DNA from: Vibrio sp. UCD-FRSSP16_30 | GTDB taxonomy: Bacteria; Pseudomonadota; Gammaproteobacteria; Enterobacterales; Vibrionaceae | Direction: 5' to 3' | Assembly: GCF_001676025.1 (NCBI RefSeq) | Contig: NZ_LZFW01000084.1 | Coordinates: forward strand, 62,001-126,000 | DNA: 64,000 bases | Shown here: positions 1 through 8,361 of the stretch, one piece after another | Numbering within the stretch: the first letter of the stretch is position 1 | How the letters are laid out: every line of letters begins with the position of its first letter | Program-made: the position numbers and the translations under genes | Notes under the pieces: generated by a model | Seen by the model: only the letters and a program-made list of their open reading frames with translations | Database searches by the model: none | What the model was told of the DNA's origin: nothing

Positions 1-985
1 CATAACGATTGACAACAACTTCTACATGCTCTTTAGGCAACCCATATTCCAACTCAAGAACACCCAGCATGTCATTGGTATTTTTTATCGAGACATAACT
101 CTGCTGAGCAATAAAGTAGACTTTTGTGGATTGAGAAATCAAAGAGCTATAGTTTGCTTCTATGCCACGAGAAAGATCTGCAACTATATGAGTATAGTGC
201 TCACGAAGCACTGGAATAATAGTATGTAACCCTCTAGCTTTGAGCTCATTTTCAATAGGGTGCATTTGTTGGAAATTTAGAAAGCTCAAATTACAGCTAT
301 GTTTACTGACTAAGGTTTGCAATGCTGTCTCATCAAGATCACTTGAGGCATCAATAATATCATGTAACCCATACTGCGGTTTTAAATCTAGATAATCTTG
401 GATAGCACCAAATTGGATATCTAAATCCAAAAACAATACTTTGTTACTTTCATTCTTGGCCAACTCAATAGCGGTATTCATTGATACCGTCGATGCACCA
501 CTGCCACCCTTGCTATTGACAAAAATATGCAGCTCAGCTAATTCTTTATTTGAAAACTTATCATCCGCAACCGTTGTCAGAATAGATGCAAGACCTTCAA
601 GGCTTGTTAACTCAGATAAAAAATCTGAAGCACCAATTCTTAATGCAACTTTTAAGTCGAAGCTATTTCCTTCATCACCAAATACAACCAACGAAGAATT
701 ACTATTTTGTAAAACCAAACTATTCGAGTACAACTCGGTCAGTTTTTGCGCCCAGTCCCCACTAGACTGAATGAAAATCAAATCTGGAATTGTTCGTTCT
801 TTAACATTATTAGAATCAAATTCATTGAGAGTAATAAAGCTAGTAAATGCATTAGTACATTTAGCTAGCTCAGTTTCTATATGTTTTTTGAATGCATTTG
901 TGCTATATACGATCCATATAGAGATTTGGCTTTTTAACGCCAATTTAAAATCATCATTTGCATTTGTTTGCATGATTTCGTTCAT
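1..985 (-). CDS. tadZ: TadZ/CpaE-like pilus localisation ATPase (3' end outside window)
   Basis: The 328 codons in the window are read on the minus strand from ATG 985, preceded by a GGAAG ribosome-binding site. The N-terminal ~150 residues look like a degenerate receiver-like domain. They are followed by a deviant Walker A (KGGSGAST, residues about 159-166) and LDLDIQFGA (about 186-194), as in MinD/ParA-type ATPases. In Tad systems TadZ/CpaE sits at the pole and positions the secretion machine. The gene is the last in the window of the flp-to-tadZ operon, 31 bp after the TadF-like gene. The secretion ATPase TadA and platform proteins TadB/C would be expected beyond position 1. The stop codon is not in the window. 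Confidence 0.85.
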   Translation of the reverse strand, partial: MNEIMQTNANDDFKLALKSQISIWIVYSTNAFKKHIETELAKCTNAFTSFITLNEFDSNNVKERTIPDLIFIQSSGDWAQKLTELYSNSLVLQNSNSSLVVFGDEGNSFDLKVALRIGASDFLSELTSLEGLASILTTVADDKFSNKELAELHIFVNSKGGSGASTVSMNTAIELAKNESNKVLFLDLDIQFGAIQDYLDLKPQYGLHDIIDASSDLDETALQTLVSKHSCNLSFLNFQQMHPIENELKARGLHTIIPVLREHYTHIVADLSRGIEANYSSLISQSTKVYFIAQQSYVSIKNTNDMLGVLELEYGLPKEHVEVVVNRY

Positions 986-1016
986 TCTTCCTTGACCTTA
1001 GATATTTAACTTTTAA

Positions 1017-1538
1017 TTATTTACAATTAGGACTCGCTGGCACTGAGTCATCACTTAATGGACGATAAATGCCTAAACTCTCACTAGGTAAAATAGTTTC
1101 AAAATCAGACACACTTGTGTTGCTGCCAAAGACATTGACTAGCAATGAAAAGGCGTAACTAAAGTCTTCTATTTTTGCGCGAACAAATTTAATTTCTAAA
1201 AACTCATCATTGGTAATGGTTCCCGAACCAGAATAAACCACCACACCACTACCATTTAAATAGTCTATCTTTAGCATCTCTGGCTCATACCCTGAAGGGG
1301 CTATAGACTGAATAGTAGAAAGGCTGGGAATTCCAGATGTTTTAGCCTCAGTAACACTACAAACTGTTGCTAGTCGCGCTGCGGTTCTTGTTACTTCATT
1401 AAGCATTTGAAGTGAAAAAACAAAACGAGCAAGCTCAAAAACGGCAAAAATAGCCATCAACAGCACAGTACTTACCATAGTAAATTCGATGATAGATAAG
1501 CCTTTTTCGCCACGTTTTAATTTTGTTCTTTTAATCAT
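1017..1538 (-). CDS. tadF: TadF/TadE-like minor pseudopilin
   Basis: This 173-residue protein has a short basic N-terminus, then GLSIIEF and a single hydrophobic helix (about residues 14-38). That layout is typical of TadE/TadF pseudopilins: a Gly before a Glu-containing hydrophobic segment, processed by the Tad prepilin peptidase. The rest is a periplasmic domain with no motif I recognise and a terminal Cys-Lys. Its ATG overlaps the stop of the upstream TadE-like gene (ATGA), so translation is probably coupled. In the family such proteins are needed for Flp pilus biogenesis. Choosing TadF rather than TadE rests on position and length only. Confidence 0.75.
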   Translation of the reverse strand: MIKRTKLKRGEKGLSIIEFTMVSTVLLMAIFAVFELARFVFSLQMLNEVTRTAARLATVCSVTEAKTSGIPSLSTIQSIAPSGYEPEMLKIDYLNGSGVVVYSGSGTITNDEFLEIKFVRAKIEDFSYAFSLLVNVFGSNTSVSDFETILPSESLGIYRPLSDDSVPASPNCK

Positions 1539-1969
1539 GGTGCTGTTCTCATGATTGTTGATGCCGTCATGGTTACATCAAATGAAGTTCCTATTATGGG
1601 CAGCGAGCTAAAAATTGGAACATAATCGTAATTGGCGGTTACTGTCACATAATTACTTATAGACGAATCATCAATTGAAATATCTGCCTTAGTCAGTCCA
1701 GGTAGAACCGTATTAGTATCACAAATAGAACTACCACAAACAACTATCGACTGGATATAATCAACACTAGCAATACCGCTCAACCTTTCAGTACCATAAG
1801 TTTCAACAACTGCTGATCGCACTCCGCTCTGTAATGCTTTATTCAGGGTAGTGTAATGCATGAACATTCTACCCATCTCGACGATGGCAACCAATAGCAG
1901 TAATAAAATAGGCAATACAAATACCATTTCTAAAGCGGCTAATCCTCGGTTTCGCTTAAAATTAATCAT
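1535..1969 (-). CDS. tadE: TadE-like minor pseudopilin
   Basis: A 144-residue protein with basic residues followed by RGLAALEMVFVLPILLLLLVA, the classic TadE signal of G-x-x-x-x-E plus a hydrophobic helix. I start it at ATG 1969 rather than TTG 1975, because AGGAG lies 7 nt before the ATG. It begins 2 nt after the stop of the TadG-like gene, and its own stop overlaps the start of the next gene, so the three pseudopilin-like genes are tightly coupled. TadE is known as a pseudopilin cleaved by TadV in other Tad systems. The periplasmic part contains one Cys pair (VVCGSSIC). Confidence 0.8.
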   Translation of the reverse strand: MINFKRNRGLAALEMVFVLPILLLLLVAIVEMGRMFMHYTTLNKALQSGVRSAVVETYGTERLSGIASVDYIQSIVVCGSSICDTNTVLPGLTKADISIDDSSISNYVTVTANYDYVPIFSSLPIIGTSFDVTMTASTIMRTAP

Positions 1970-1971
1970 TA

Positions 1972-3210
1972 TCAAGCTCCTGCACCACTAGGATCTTTAT
2001 AAAGTTGAATTTTATAAGCTCCACTATTGCTGGGTGTTAAACCAAAAGATGCATTATTAACACGGCAACTTTGTATAAACTCGCCGTAAACCTCTTGCTG
2101 TTCATTATTACCATTACCGTTACTTTCTGGCGCTTTAGATATTAAAAAGAAACACCCTATCGTAACCACAGGAGCTTCAAAACCAGCTCCACTACCTGTT
2201 CCCTGAGTACAATTTAAAATTGGCATCTGAAGTATACGTCTTCCGGGCTCTCCGCCTGTTTCAGGAATAAAATCATCTCGAGATATTTCTGTAACATAAT
2301 TATCGTAAGTAAAAGTAGAATCCGTAATATTACCATCGTCGTCTTTGGTAACAGACCCGCTAGTTGTTAAGATATCTTTGGGGTAGTCAGGATCATTAGG
2401 GTCGCCAAAACGAGTATTTAATCCATTCTTAACTATCCCAACTTTATTACCTGGGGCACCTTTTGCAACACCATCAACGAGGCATTCGTTATAACCGCCA
2501 GCCAAATGCTCATCGAGGTCATCCATTCCCTGCTCTCCATAGTTGAGAAGTCCAAAGTTTCCTGGTGCCCCAATCTCGCTTTTCTTCCAATCACCAGTCT
2601 TCAGTGTCTTCATTTCGCCAATAGTAAAACCACCAAAATCTTTGTCATTTTCGTCAATTGCACAAGCAGCCATCGGCACCAAGTTACACAGTGTCTCTAC
2701 TGAAGAACTTGGCCCTGCAACCGCACTAGCTGAAACTGACTTATCTAAACCAAATAACCCGACAAAAAATCCACTCAAAGATACCCCTGAAACCTCAACT
2801 CTCACATAAGTATCATCGTCATTACCTACCGTCCCTGGAAACGATGTGGGGTCATCAGAAAGCTGAATTGTTAATGTGGCACTGTCAGAAAGTTGCAAAG
2901 ACAATGATTGCCCTTGAAATGAAGCGCTTTGATCGACCGAAATTTCAGTATTCCCATCTAAAGAAGAGTAGTTTTTTAAAGTGTCTAATATCGCAAGTGC
3001 TATTTTGTTCTGATTTTCGTCTGCATCTGCAACAACAGCCCCCGCTAGAGCGGCTGCATCGACACCGTTTTGCAATCGGGATTTATTTAAAACCAAGTGA
3101 TTAATATCGATAGCAAGAGCTGCGAAGCCAAGCAGTACAGTAAGCGCTAATGTAAAAACAATAATCACTAAGCCTGACTGCTTACCTCTGTTAAAACTAC
3201 ATCTATGCAT
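1972..3210 (-). CDS. tadG: TadG-like pilus assembly protein
   Basis: A 412-residue protein. After a short basic stretch (RGKQSG) there is one N-terminal transmembrane helix (about residues 12-35), then AIDINHLVLNKSRLQNGVDAAALAGA spread over about residues 33-60. This is the hallmark of the Tad-like N-terminal domain of TadG proteins. The rest is a large periplasmic region with several Cys residues and Gly/Asn-rich stretches, and I see no von Willebrand MIDAS motif. TadG proteins are thought to anchor or brace the pilus apparatus. ATG 3210 has AAGG upstream. The gene follows the lipoprotein gene by 23 bp. Confidence 0.8.
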   Translation of the reverse strand: MHRCSFNRGKQSGLVIIVFTLALTVLLGFAALAIDINHLVLNKSRLQNGVDAAALAGAVVADADENQNKIALAILDTLKNYSSLDGNTEISVDQSASFQGQSLSLQLSDSATLTIQLSDDPTSFPGTVGNDDDTYVRVEVSGVSLSGFFVGLFGLDKSVSASAVAGPSSSVETLCNLVPMAACAIDENDKDFGGFTIGEMKTLKTGDWKKSEIGAPGNFGLLNYGEQGMDDLDEHLAGGYNECLVDGVAKGAPGNKVGIVKNGLNTRFGDPNDPDYPKDILTTSGSVTKDDDGNITDSTFTYDNYVTEISRDDFIPETGGEPGRRILQMPILNCTQGTGSGAGFEAPVVTIGCFFLISKAPESNGNGNNEQQEVYGEFIQSCRVNNASFGLTPSNSGAYKIQLYKDPSGAGA

Positions 3211-3233
3211 AGAAGCAACCTTCGTTTGAATAA

Positions 3234-3473
3234 TTAAAGTTGAAATCCTTCAATAGTTATATTTTTACTACTTCCTTTATTGTAGCCCTCAATTGTTGAT
3301 TGAGCGCGCTCACCACTACCCTCAGGTATGACACCCTTGTTCTCTTCTGTCGCATTAGGGTTGTAAACTTGCTCATTTTTCACCAAGGTCATTGCAGTAC
3401 CCAAACGAGGATTATTCGAACAGGCTGTTACTCCAATAACACACAACATCAAAAAGATCGGCTTAAAATTCAT
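3234..3473 (-). CDS. small Tad-locus lipoprotein
   Basis: The predicted precursor is 79 residues with a type II signal peptide: a basic start, a hydrophobic core and the lipobox VTAC followed by SNNP. The start is ATG 3473, which has GGAG 7 nt upstream; an upstream in-frame TTG at 3488 is less likely. The mature part is short, polar and Gly/Ser-rich. It lies between the secretin gene and tadG, so an outer-membrane helper for the secretin (a pilotin-like or TadD/RcpB-like role) is plausible by position. I find no sequence similarity that proves this. Confidence 0.7.
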   Translation of the reverse strand: MNFKPIFLMLCVIGVTACSNNPRLGTAMTLVKNEQVYNPNATEENKGVIPEGSGERAQSTIEGYNKGSSKNITIEGFQL

Positions 3474-3488
3474 TACGTGCTCCTGCAA

Positions 3489-4952
3489 TTATAAAGAATG
3501 TCCAAATTGGCCTTCTGAGCCACCGCTTGCCGTAGAGGCTTGTACGCGCTCCGTTGATTCTTGCTGTTGTTTTGGTTTTACTCTTTCATTGTCTAAGTAG
3601 GCTGATTTACCAAGAAGATAAAACTCTATATCAGTAGGCTCAACAAACGCATCTGTTGGTAAGGCAATTTTATCTCTGTCTACCGGCTTCGCCAGCCTTG
3701 GAGTAACTAAAATAACCAGCTCTGTTTCGCCCGAGACATATTGCTTACTCTTAAACAAATTCCCTAAAACAGGAACATCACCTATCCCAGGAACTTCATT
3801 CGCGACATCCCGACTATTTTCATTAAGCAAACCTGCGATACCAATAGTCTGACCATCAGCGAGCTCTATAGTTGATGATGCACTACGTTTGGTTAGAGGA
3901 GGCACGATATAGGCGGCATTAACATCTCCAGGACTATAAGAAAGTGCTCCAGATGTCGCCACTTCACTGACATCAACCGCTAGCTCTAGATTGATTTTCT
4001 GATCGCTTAATACAATGGGAGTAAAGTGAACACTGACACCATATTCTTTATATTCGATACCGATGCCATCATCACTTGGTACAGGGATAGGAAATTCACC
4101 ACCGGCTAAAAACTTCGCTTCAGATCCACTTAAAGTCGTCAGGTTCGGTTCAGCAAGTACCTTTGCAACACCATTTTCTTTTGCTATATCTAAGGCAAAA
4201 GTAAACAACGTATTACTATCAACAAGCCCACCTAATAAACCAAAATCATTTACTCCAACAGCATCAATAATTGGCAGAATGCTGCCACCAGCCTCACCAA
4301 TACCAGCGCCTGCTGTAGTTAAGCCCCAAGTAAAATCACCACTTTGCTGAAAGAAACGGAAGTTAGAATCAAAACGACGAACAAGCGATCGCTGCACTTC
4401 AGCCACTGTAACCTCAAGCATTACTTGCTGAGCGCCACCAATGGTCATTAAATTAATTACCCCAGACTCAGCCTGCCCTGCATTACCATCTGAGGCATTA
4501 ACCGCTTGCCCACCAGAAAATGTCTGAGCGACTTTTACCGCTATATTCATTTTCTCTTGGCTACTCACTAAACCACTTAAAATCAATTTATCTTGCGCAC
4601 TATGAACCTTAATATCTTCCTCAGGAAGAAAGTCATATAGTTTAGATTTTAAGTTATTAAGATCATGTGTAACTTCGATATTTAATGACTCTATTAGTCT
4701 TCCCTGTGCATCCCAAGCCGATAAATTTGTTGAACCGAGCTTTTTACCGATAAGAAAAAGCTCATCAGCCTTTAACATGACGATATCTAGAACTTCAGGA
4801 TCACCTAAAGACACTTTTTTAGCCTTCCCGGATATCTTCACATGGGTTGATTTGTGATGAGGAATAGTAATTGTGTTTCCCGATTGTGTAGATGCTTGAA
4901 CCGAAGGTAGAAGCAAGGCAATCAAAGCAAATATTGCAAAAATCCGTTTCAT
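3489..4952 (-). CDS. rcpA: Tad pilus secretin RcpA/CpaC
   Basis: A 487-residue protein with an N-terminal signal peptide ending near VQASTQSG. It has a pilus/BON-type N-domain around residues 20-160 and a C-terminal secretin domain containing VLAEPNLTTLSG, a TPIVLSDQKINLEL strand and the VPGIGDVPVLGNLF signature common to secretins. It forms the outer-membrane channel through which the Flp pilus passes. ATG 4952 with GAGG 7 nt upstream is preferred over TTG 4964. It starts 8 nt after the stop of the CpaB-like gene, as in other tad operons. The C-terminal ~40 residues are Gln/Ser-rich and look disordered. Confidence 0.92.
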   Translation of the reverse strand: MKRIFAIFALIALLLPSVQASTQSGNTITIPHHKSTHVKISGKAKKVSLGDPEVLDIVMLKADELFLIGKKLGSTNLSAWDAQGRLIESLNIEVTHDLNNLKSKLYDFLPEEDIKVHSAQDKLILSGLVSSQEKMNIAVKVAQTFSGGQAVNASDGNAGQAESGVINLMTIGGAQQVMLEVTVAEVQRSLVRRFDSNFRFFQQSGDFTWGLTTAGAGIGEAGGSILPIIDAVGVNDFGLLGGLVDSNTLFTFALDIAKENGVAKVLAEPNLTTLSGSEAKFLAGGEFPIPVPSDDGIGIEYKEYGVSVHFTPIVLSDQKINLELAVDVSEVATSGALSYSPGDVNAAYIVPPLTKRSASSTIELADGQTIGIAGLLNENSRDVANEVPGIGDVPVLGNLFKSKQYVSGETELVILVTPRLAKPVDRDKIALPTDAFVEPTDIEFYLLGKSAYLDNERVKPKQQQESTERVQASTASGGSEGQFGHSL

Positions 4953-4960
4953 GATAAGCC

Positions 4961-5692
4961 TCAATTATTTACGCGAACGTTAGATTTATTTGTGCCCTTG
5001 ATAATGGTGACACTAGGAGGAGCAACGTATTTTCTAACGGGTGGATCGATAGCTTGAGGATTTCTAAGTGCAAGCTGTATCGCCCCTCTACTATTTTCAG
5101 ATAATAGTTTTTCCGCCTCACGAGGAGTAACTTCTAGAGTTACCGCTCGTACGATAATAGGTTTGTTTTCACTGGCTTTCGCTGTTTGGTCTACCGCAAG
5201 CACTTTTATATTTTTCAATACTGTTTTAGTTCGATTATTAACAGTATTTAAAATATCAACTTTGTTTCCTGGTAATAGAAAACCGGCAACACCAACAACA
5301 TCATTAACTCGAATAGTTACCGCACGCTTATCCTCAGGAATTAATACCGCCAAGCTAGCCCCTTCATTTGGACCACCAAAATGCGATTTATGGACTAGTT
5401 CGCCCTCAAATACCGGTGACTTAGCGACCATACCGACAAGCTCTGAATAATTAAGAACCTGATTTGAATTCTGCCATGCTGACTCTAACTGTTTTTTGGT
5501 CAGATGCTTTTCTTCAATAATTGTACCTTCAGGAATATCAACAGCCGCAATCACCGTAGGACGTCTCTCAACGGTCTCCACTTTGACCTGAGGCTGTGTT
5601 TGACCTTCCATCCACTGTTTCGCCACCATCACGGCACCTAAGCCAAATACTACTGACAGAATTAATAGAAATAATACCGTTCCTTTACTCAT
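4961..5692 (-). CDS. rcpC: Flp pilus assembly protein CpaB/RcpC
   Basis: A 243-residue protein with an N-terminal transmembrane anchor (residues 5-25) followed by an SAF-type domain. PTVIAAVDIPEGTIIEEKHL and the later PEDKRAVTIRVNDVVGVAGFLLPGNKVDIL are typical of CpaB/RcpC. The family is periplasmic, associates with the secretin, and may contact peptidoglycan through its SAF/β-clip domain. Its ATG overlaps the end of the upstream ATPase gene by 4 nt, and it precedes the secretin by 8 nt, so it belongs to one transcription unit. Confidence 0.9.
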   Translation of the reverse strand: MSKGTVLFLLILSVVFGLGAVMVAKQWMEGQTQPQVKVETVERRPTVIAAVDIPEGTIIEEKHLTKKQLESAWQNSNQVLNYSELVGMVAKSPVFEGELVHKSHFGGPNEGASLAVLIPEDKRAVTIRVNDVVGVAGFLLPGNKVDILNTVNNRTKTVLKNIKVLAVDQTAKASENKPIIVRAVTLEVTPREAEKLLSENSRGAIQLALRNPQAIDPPVRKYVAPPSVTIIKGTNKSNVRVNN

Positions 5693-7011
5693 AATACTGA
5701 TTCTCCCTGTTCGTCAGCAGTGAAATAAAGATCCCATGCTCTTTGTAATATAGTAGAGTCTACCTGAGGTGCAATCTCTTCGAACTGAATAATATCTAAA
5801 CTAATGCCTAATAAATCTTTAGGAAGGCATGGAAAATACCCTACCTGATGCAAACTATGCAGACTTAATAAGGTTTCAAGAGCACTGGATAATAATTCCA
5901 AACTCTTACTACTAGCTAAATCTGTCCATAAATTTAAATAATCACTTTCAACAAGAGGTTGAAATTGAATTTTATAACCAAGACGTCTTAAAAATGCAGG
6001 ATCAGCGATCGTTTGAGGATCTAAGTTAGTGGAGAATGCCATAGTTAAAACAAACGGAATGGTAATTTGTTGACCATTGGGTAGTGAGAGATGATCATAG
6101 CTATATTCCATAGGTACGATCCAGCGATTGAGCAAAGTAGCAACCGGCATAGGTTGCCTTCCTAAGTCATCAATAACCAAAATACCGTTATTGGCAATCA
6201 TCTGTAAAGGTGCAATCCAAATGCGATTGTGTTCGGTATGGTTAACTTCTAACATGTCCATTGTTAGCTCACCGCCAACTTGTACATTAGGGCGCTCACA
6301 TAACACCCAACGTTTATCATAATGGCTTTTTAGGCTAATCACCTCTCGATTATAGGTATTATCGACAGGCGTATGATGTTGAGCTGAAAATACTTTTATT
6401 ATATTTCCCGCTGCATAAACAGAATAAGGAATATATACCGATGTATTTAACGAGTTCAAAATTCGAGCGGCAACAAAGCTTTTCCCGGTCCCCGCATGTC
6501 CATACAGCAGCAATGCTCGACCTGAGTTTATCGCTGGACCTAACACAGGGATTAGACGTGATGCTCCATATACATCATTAAGAGCGCGCTCTACATCCGG
6601 TCGGGCTACTAGATTAGCTCGTAGATCCTGAGCTACAACCATTTTATTGTATACATCTAACGGTACAGGTACAGGCCCGATGTAAGCATCTTTTTTAAAC
6701 GCATTATCAGCTTGAAGCTGCCCTTGCTCTGAAAGTGCATACCTAACATGGCTTTTTGCAGCATCAGAAAAAAGAGATTCAGAAGCTGGTTGGAATACTT
6801 CGACTAATGCCTTTTTTCTTAGATCGGCTAAGAGGTCTTCAATTAAGTGCGTTACGATACAGAGAAGGCGAGCTAAAAGAAGAACGTCAGACTTCGGCCT
6901 GGCGGCAAGGTGTTTTAATATTAAGTTTTCAACCACGGCTTCAGGAATTTGAAGATCTTCAAACGAAGACACTATTTTAGGTTCGTCGACCTGTGGAGAT
7001 AACGTTTGCAT
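5689..7011 (-). CDS. Tad-associated AAA+ ATPase
   Basis: A 440-residue soluble protein. The first ~150 residues are helical with no recognised motif. An AAA+ core follows: Walker A GHAGTGKS (residues 171-178), Walker B ILVIDDLG (277-284), a downstream TMAFSTN sensor-1-like stretch, and FLRRLGYKI (about 344-352), which may supply an arginine finger. Proteins like this are annotated in some Tad loci as 'ATPase with chaperone activity, associated with Flp pilus assembly'. This is not the secretion ATPase TadA. Its exact role is unknown to me. It overlaps cpaB by 4 nt, so it is translated with the pilus genes. Confidence 0.75.
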   Translation of the reverse strand: MQTLSPQVDEPKIVSSFEDLQIPEAVVENLILKHLAARPKSDVLLLARLLCIVTHLIEDLLADLRKKALVEVFQPASESLFSDAAKSHVRYALSEQGQLQADNAFKKDAYIGPVPVPLDVYNKMVVAQDLRANLVARPDVERALNDVYGASRLIPVLGPAINSGRALLLYGHAGTGKSFVAARILNSLNTSVYIPYSVYAAGNIIKVFSAQHHTPVDNTYNREVISLKSHYDKRWVLCERPNVQVGGELTMDMLEVNHTEHNRIWIAPLQMIANNGILVIDDLGRQPMPVATLLNRWIVPMEYSYDHLSLPNGQQITIPFVLTMAFSTNLDPQTIADPAFLRRLGYKIQFQPLVESDYLNLWTDLASSKSLELLSSALETLLSLHSLHQVGYFPCLPKDLLGISLDIIQFEEIAPQVDSTILQRAWDLYFTADEQGESVL

Positions 7012-7044
7012 TATTATTCATCCTAGAATACATATAATAAAAAT

Positions 7045-7575
7045 TTAGTTGAAGTAGTAGAACATAGCCAATCCAATCACTATTGAAGGGGCGAATGGCA
7101 TCACCAATTTGTCACCATATCTGGATATTTTTAACGATTTTTTTTCAGCTTCTGACATTGGCATATGTAATGTAACTAATTTATACCAGCGCTCTTTTAA
7201 ACTCAAAAGAAAACCTTTTGGGTTTAGGTTATTAGATCTTCTATCAAAAAAACAAAATGTAGCAACTACTCCACCTGACAACAGGATCCAATAAAATAAG
7301 CTTCCAATATCAGTTATTCCTGTTACAAACCCGATAACGAAAAATAATTTAACATCTCCAGGAGACATAGCTCGTACAAAAAACAATACTAGCCCAGCAC
7401 AAAATAAAATAACTCCAGCCTTCATCGAGTCAAGAAACAGCATAGTATCCGATACGCTGATAATCTCTAGTGTTCGCATACCAATAAGAGCTAATAATAT
7501 GACATTTGGTATTCTTTTTTCAGTAAGGTCAAACAAGGCAACAATAAATAGTAATACCCAGTAAATAACAGAGAT
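7045..7575 (-). CDS. tadV: Tad prepilin peptidase (TadV/CpaA, A24 family), start uncertain
   Basis: An inner-membrane aspartic protease that would cleave the Flp and TadE/F leaders. The two catalytic Asp motifs are visible as D-L-T-E-K-R-I-P-N and SPGDVK. From the first canonical start (TTG 7536) the protein has 163 residues, but the first Asp then lies at residue 3 and the helix that normally precedes it is lost. The frame continues upstream through VISVIYWVLLFIVALF, an obvious transmembrane helix. A strong GAGG (7584-7587) sits 8 nt before an ATC codon at 7575. I therefore give 7575 as the likely start, by a non-canonical ATC (or the nearby ATT 7566). Confidence 0.7.
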   Translation of the reverse strand: MSVIYWVLLFIVALFDLTEKRIPNVILLALIGMRTLEIISVSDTMLFLDSMKAGVILFCAGLVLFFVRAMSPGDVKLFFVIGFVTGITDIGSLFYWILLSGGVVATFCFFDRRSNNLNPKGFLLSLKERWYKLVTLHMPMSEAEKKSLKISRYGDKLVMPFAPSIVIGLAMFYYFN

Positions 7576-7588
7576 GACTTTTTCCTCA

Positions 7589-7622
7589 AGAAAAAAGGTT
7601 CGTTTTTATACGAACCTTTTTT
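7589..7622 (-). terminator. hairpin terminator/attenuator between flp1 and tadV
   Basis: AAAGGTTCGT and ACGAACCTTT form a 10-bp stem around a short AT loop, followed on the minus strand by a T-run. It lies between the major pilin gene and the prepilin peptidase gene. Such a hairpin would let abundant pilin mRNA end here while some transcription reads on into the assembly genes. Confidence 0.75.
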
Positions 7623-7670
7623 AAAACTAAATTTCATACATATGACTATGCAAGTAAAATCACCCGAAAC

Positions 7671-7862
7671 CTAAGGTGTTGTCGTGTTTTTTGCATCAAG
7701 ATTAGACATCGTTGTTGATAAACTAGTCTTCAGACCTTCTTCCAATTGTGTAAATACTGCAGTAATAGCTGCAACTAATAAAGCCGCACCTAAAACGTAT
7801 TCAACAACTGTTAAACCTTCTTCATCTTTAAAAAATGAAACAATATTACTTTTAATATCCAT
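7671..7862 (-). CDS. flp: Flp family type IVb pilin 1
   Basis: A 63-residue prepilin with the leader MDIKSNIVSFFKDEEG, then LTVVEYVLGAALLVAAI. The Gly-Leu-Thr-Val-Val-Glu-Tyr core is the Flp cleavage/assembly motif, with conserved Glu5 and Tyr6 of the mature protein. After the single hydrophobic helix comes a short polar tail rich in Ser and Thr (AKNTTTP at the end). It is the subunit of the Flp pilus, cut by the TadV peptidase. The gene is followed by a strong hairpin and preceded by a second pilin gene. Confidence 0.93.
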   Translation of the reverse strand: MDIKSNIVSFFKDEEGLTVVEYVLGAALLVAAITAVFTQLEEGLKTSLSTTMSNLDAKNTTTP

Positions 7863-7963
7863 ATAAAAAACTCCAAAATAAACGCCGTTTCAGTAAACTA
7901 AGAATAGTTATAAAATAAAGACCACGCAAGTAAAAAAAAACATATAAGTGATTAATATCACAG

Positions 7964-8137
7964 CTAACCTTTGTTCACCGACTTTATCGTTATACTTAAA
8001 CTATTACTAAGTCCATTTTCAAGTGCCACAAATACCCCAGTTATTGCAATTACCAATAACGCAGCCCCAAGTACGTACTCAACAACAGTGAGTCCATCCT
8101 CATCATTGAAAAAATTAACGATTCCTGCTATTCCCAT
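7964..8137 (-). CDS. flp: Flp family type IVb pilin 2
   Basis: A 57-residue prepilin, MGIAGIVNFFNDEDG followed by LTVVEYVLGAALLVIAI. It is nearly identical to pilin 1 through the helix but has a different leader and tail. ATG 8137 is chosen because GGAGG lies 5 nt upstream; the longer reading from 8164 would place that ribosome-binding site inside the gene. Two tandem pilin genes suggest duplication, with one copy as major subunit and the other as minor or alternative subunit. It is the first gene of the tad operon in the window. Confidence 0.9.
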   Translation of the reverse strand: MGIAGIVNFFNDEDGLTVVEYVLGAALLVIAITGVFVALENGLSNSLSITIKSVNKG

Positions 8138-8361
8138 GCTCACCTCCATGTTTGGCAACTTCAAAGCAGCATTGACTAAATAACTGTAGTCGTCATGCTA
8201 AATGAAATCAACCCACCATTATTATTGATACCATGAACAGAAAACGGCTTTGTGAAGCTCGATTATGCGTATTTACTTAGTGTTGCTTGTCCCAACACAG
8301 GAGGTGGTGAAGCAACGTCTTCACCTCTAGGCGATATGGAGGCGATACCGAATACCTTAAG
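8138..8361. other. upstream region of the tad operon with two small hairpins
   Basis: No gene is seen here. The region must hold the promoter of the flp operon, but I find no convincing -10/-35 pair or σ54 motif. Two adjacent inverted repeats are visible: GTGTTG/CAACAC at 8280-8298 and GGTGAAG/CTTCACC at 8306-8325. Neither is followed by a T-run, so they look more like binding sites or leader structure than terminators. Confidence 0.4.

Noticed and set aside
441..995. Two plus-strand ORFs of 109 and 74 codons
   Set aside because: They run antisense to the clear TadZ/CpaE frame, which is open across the whole stretch and carries the Walker A motif.
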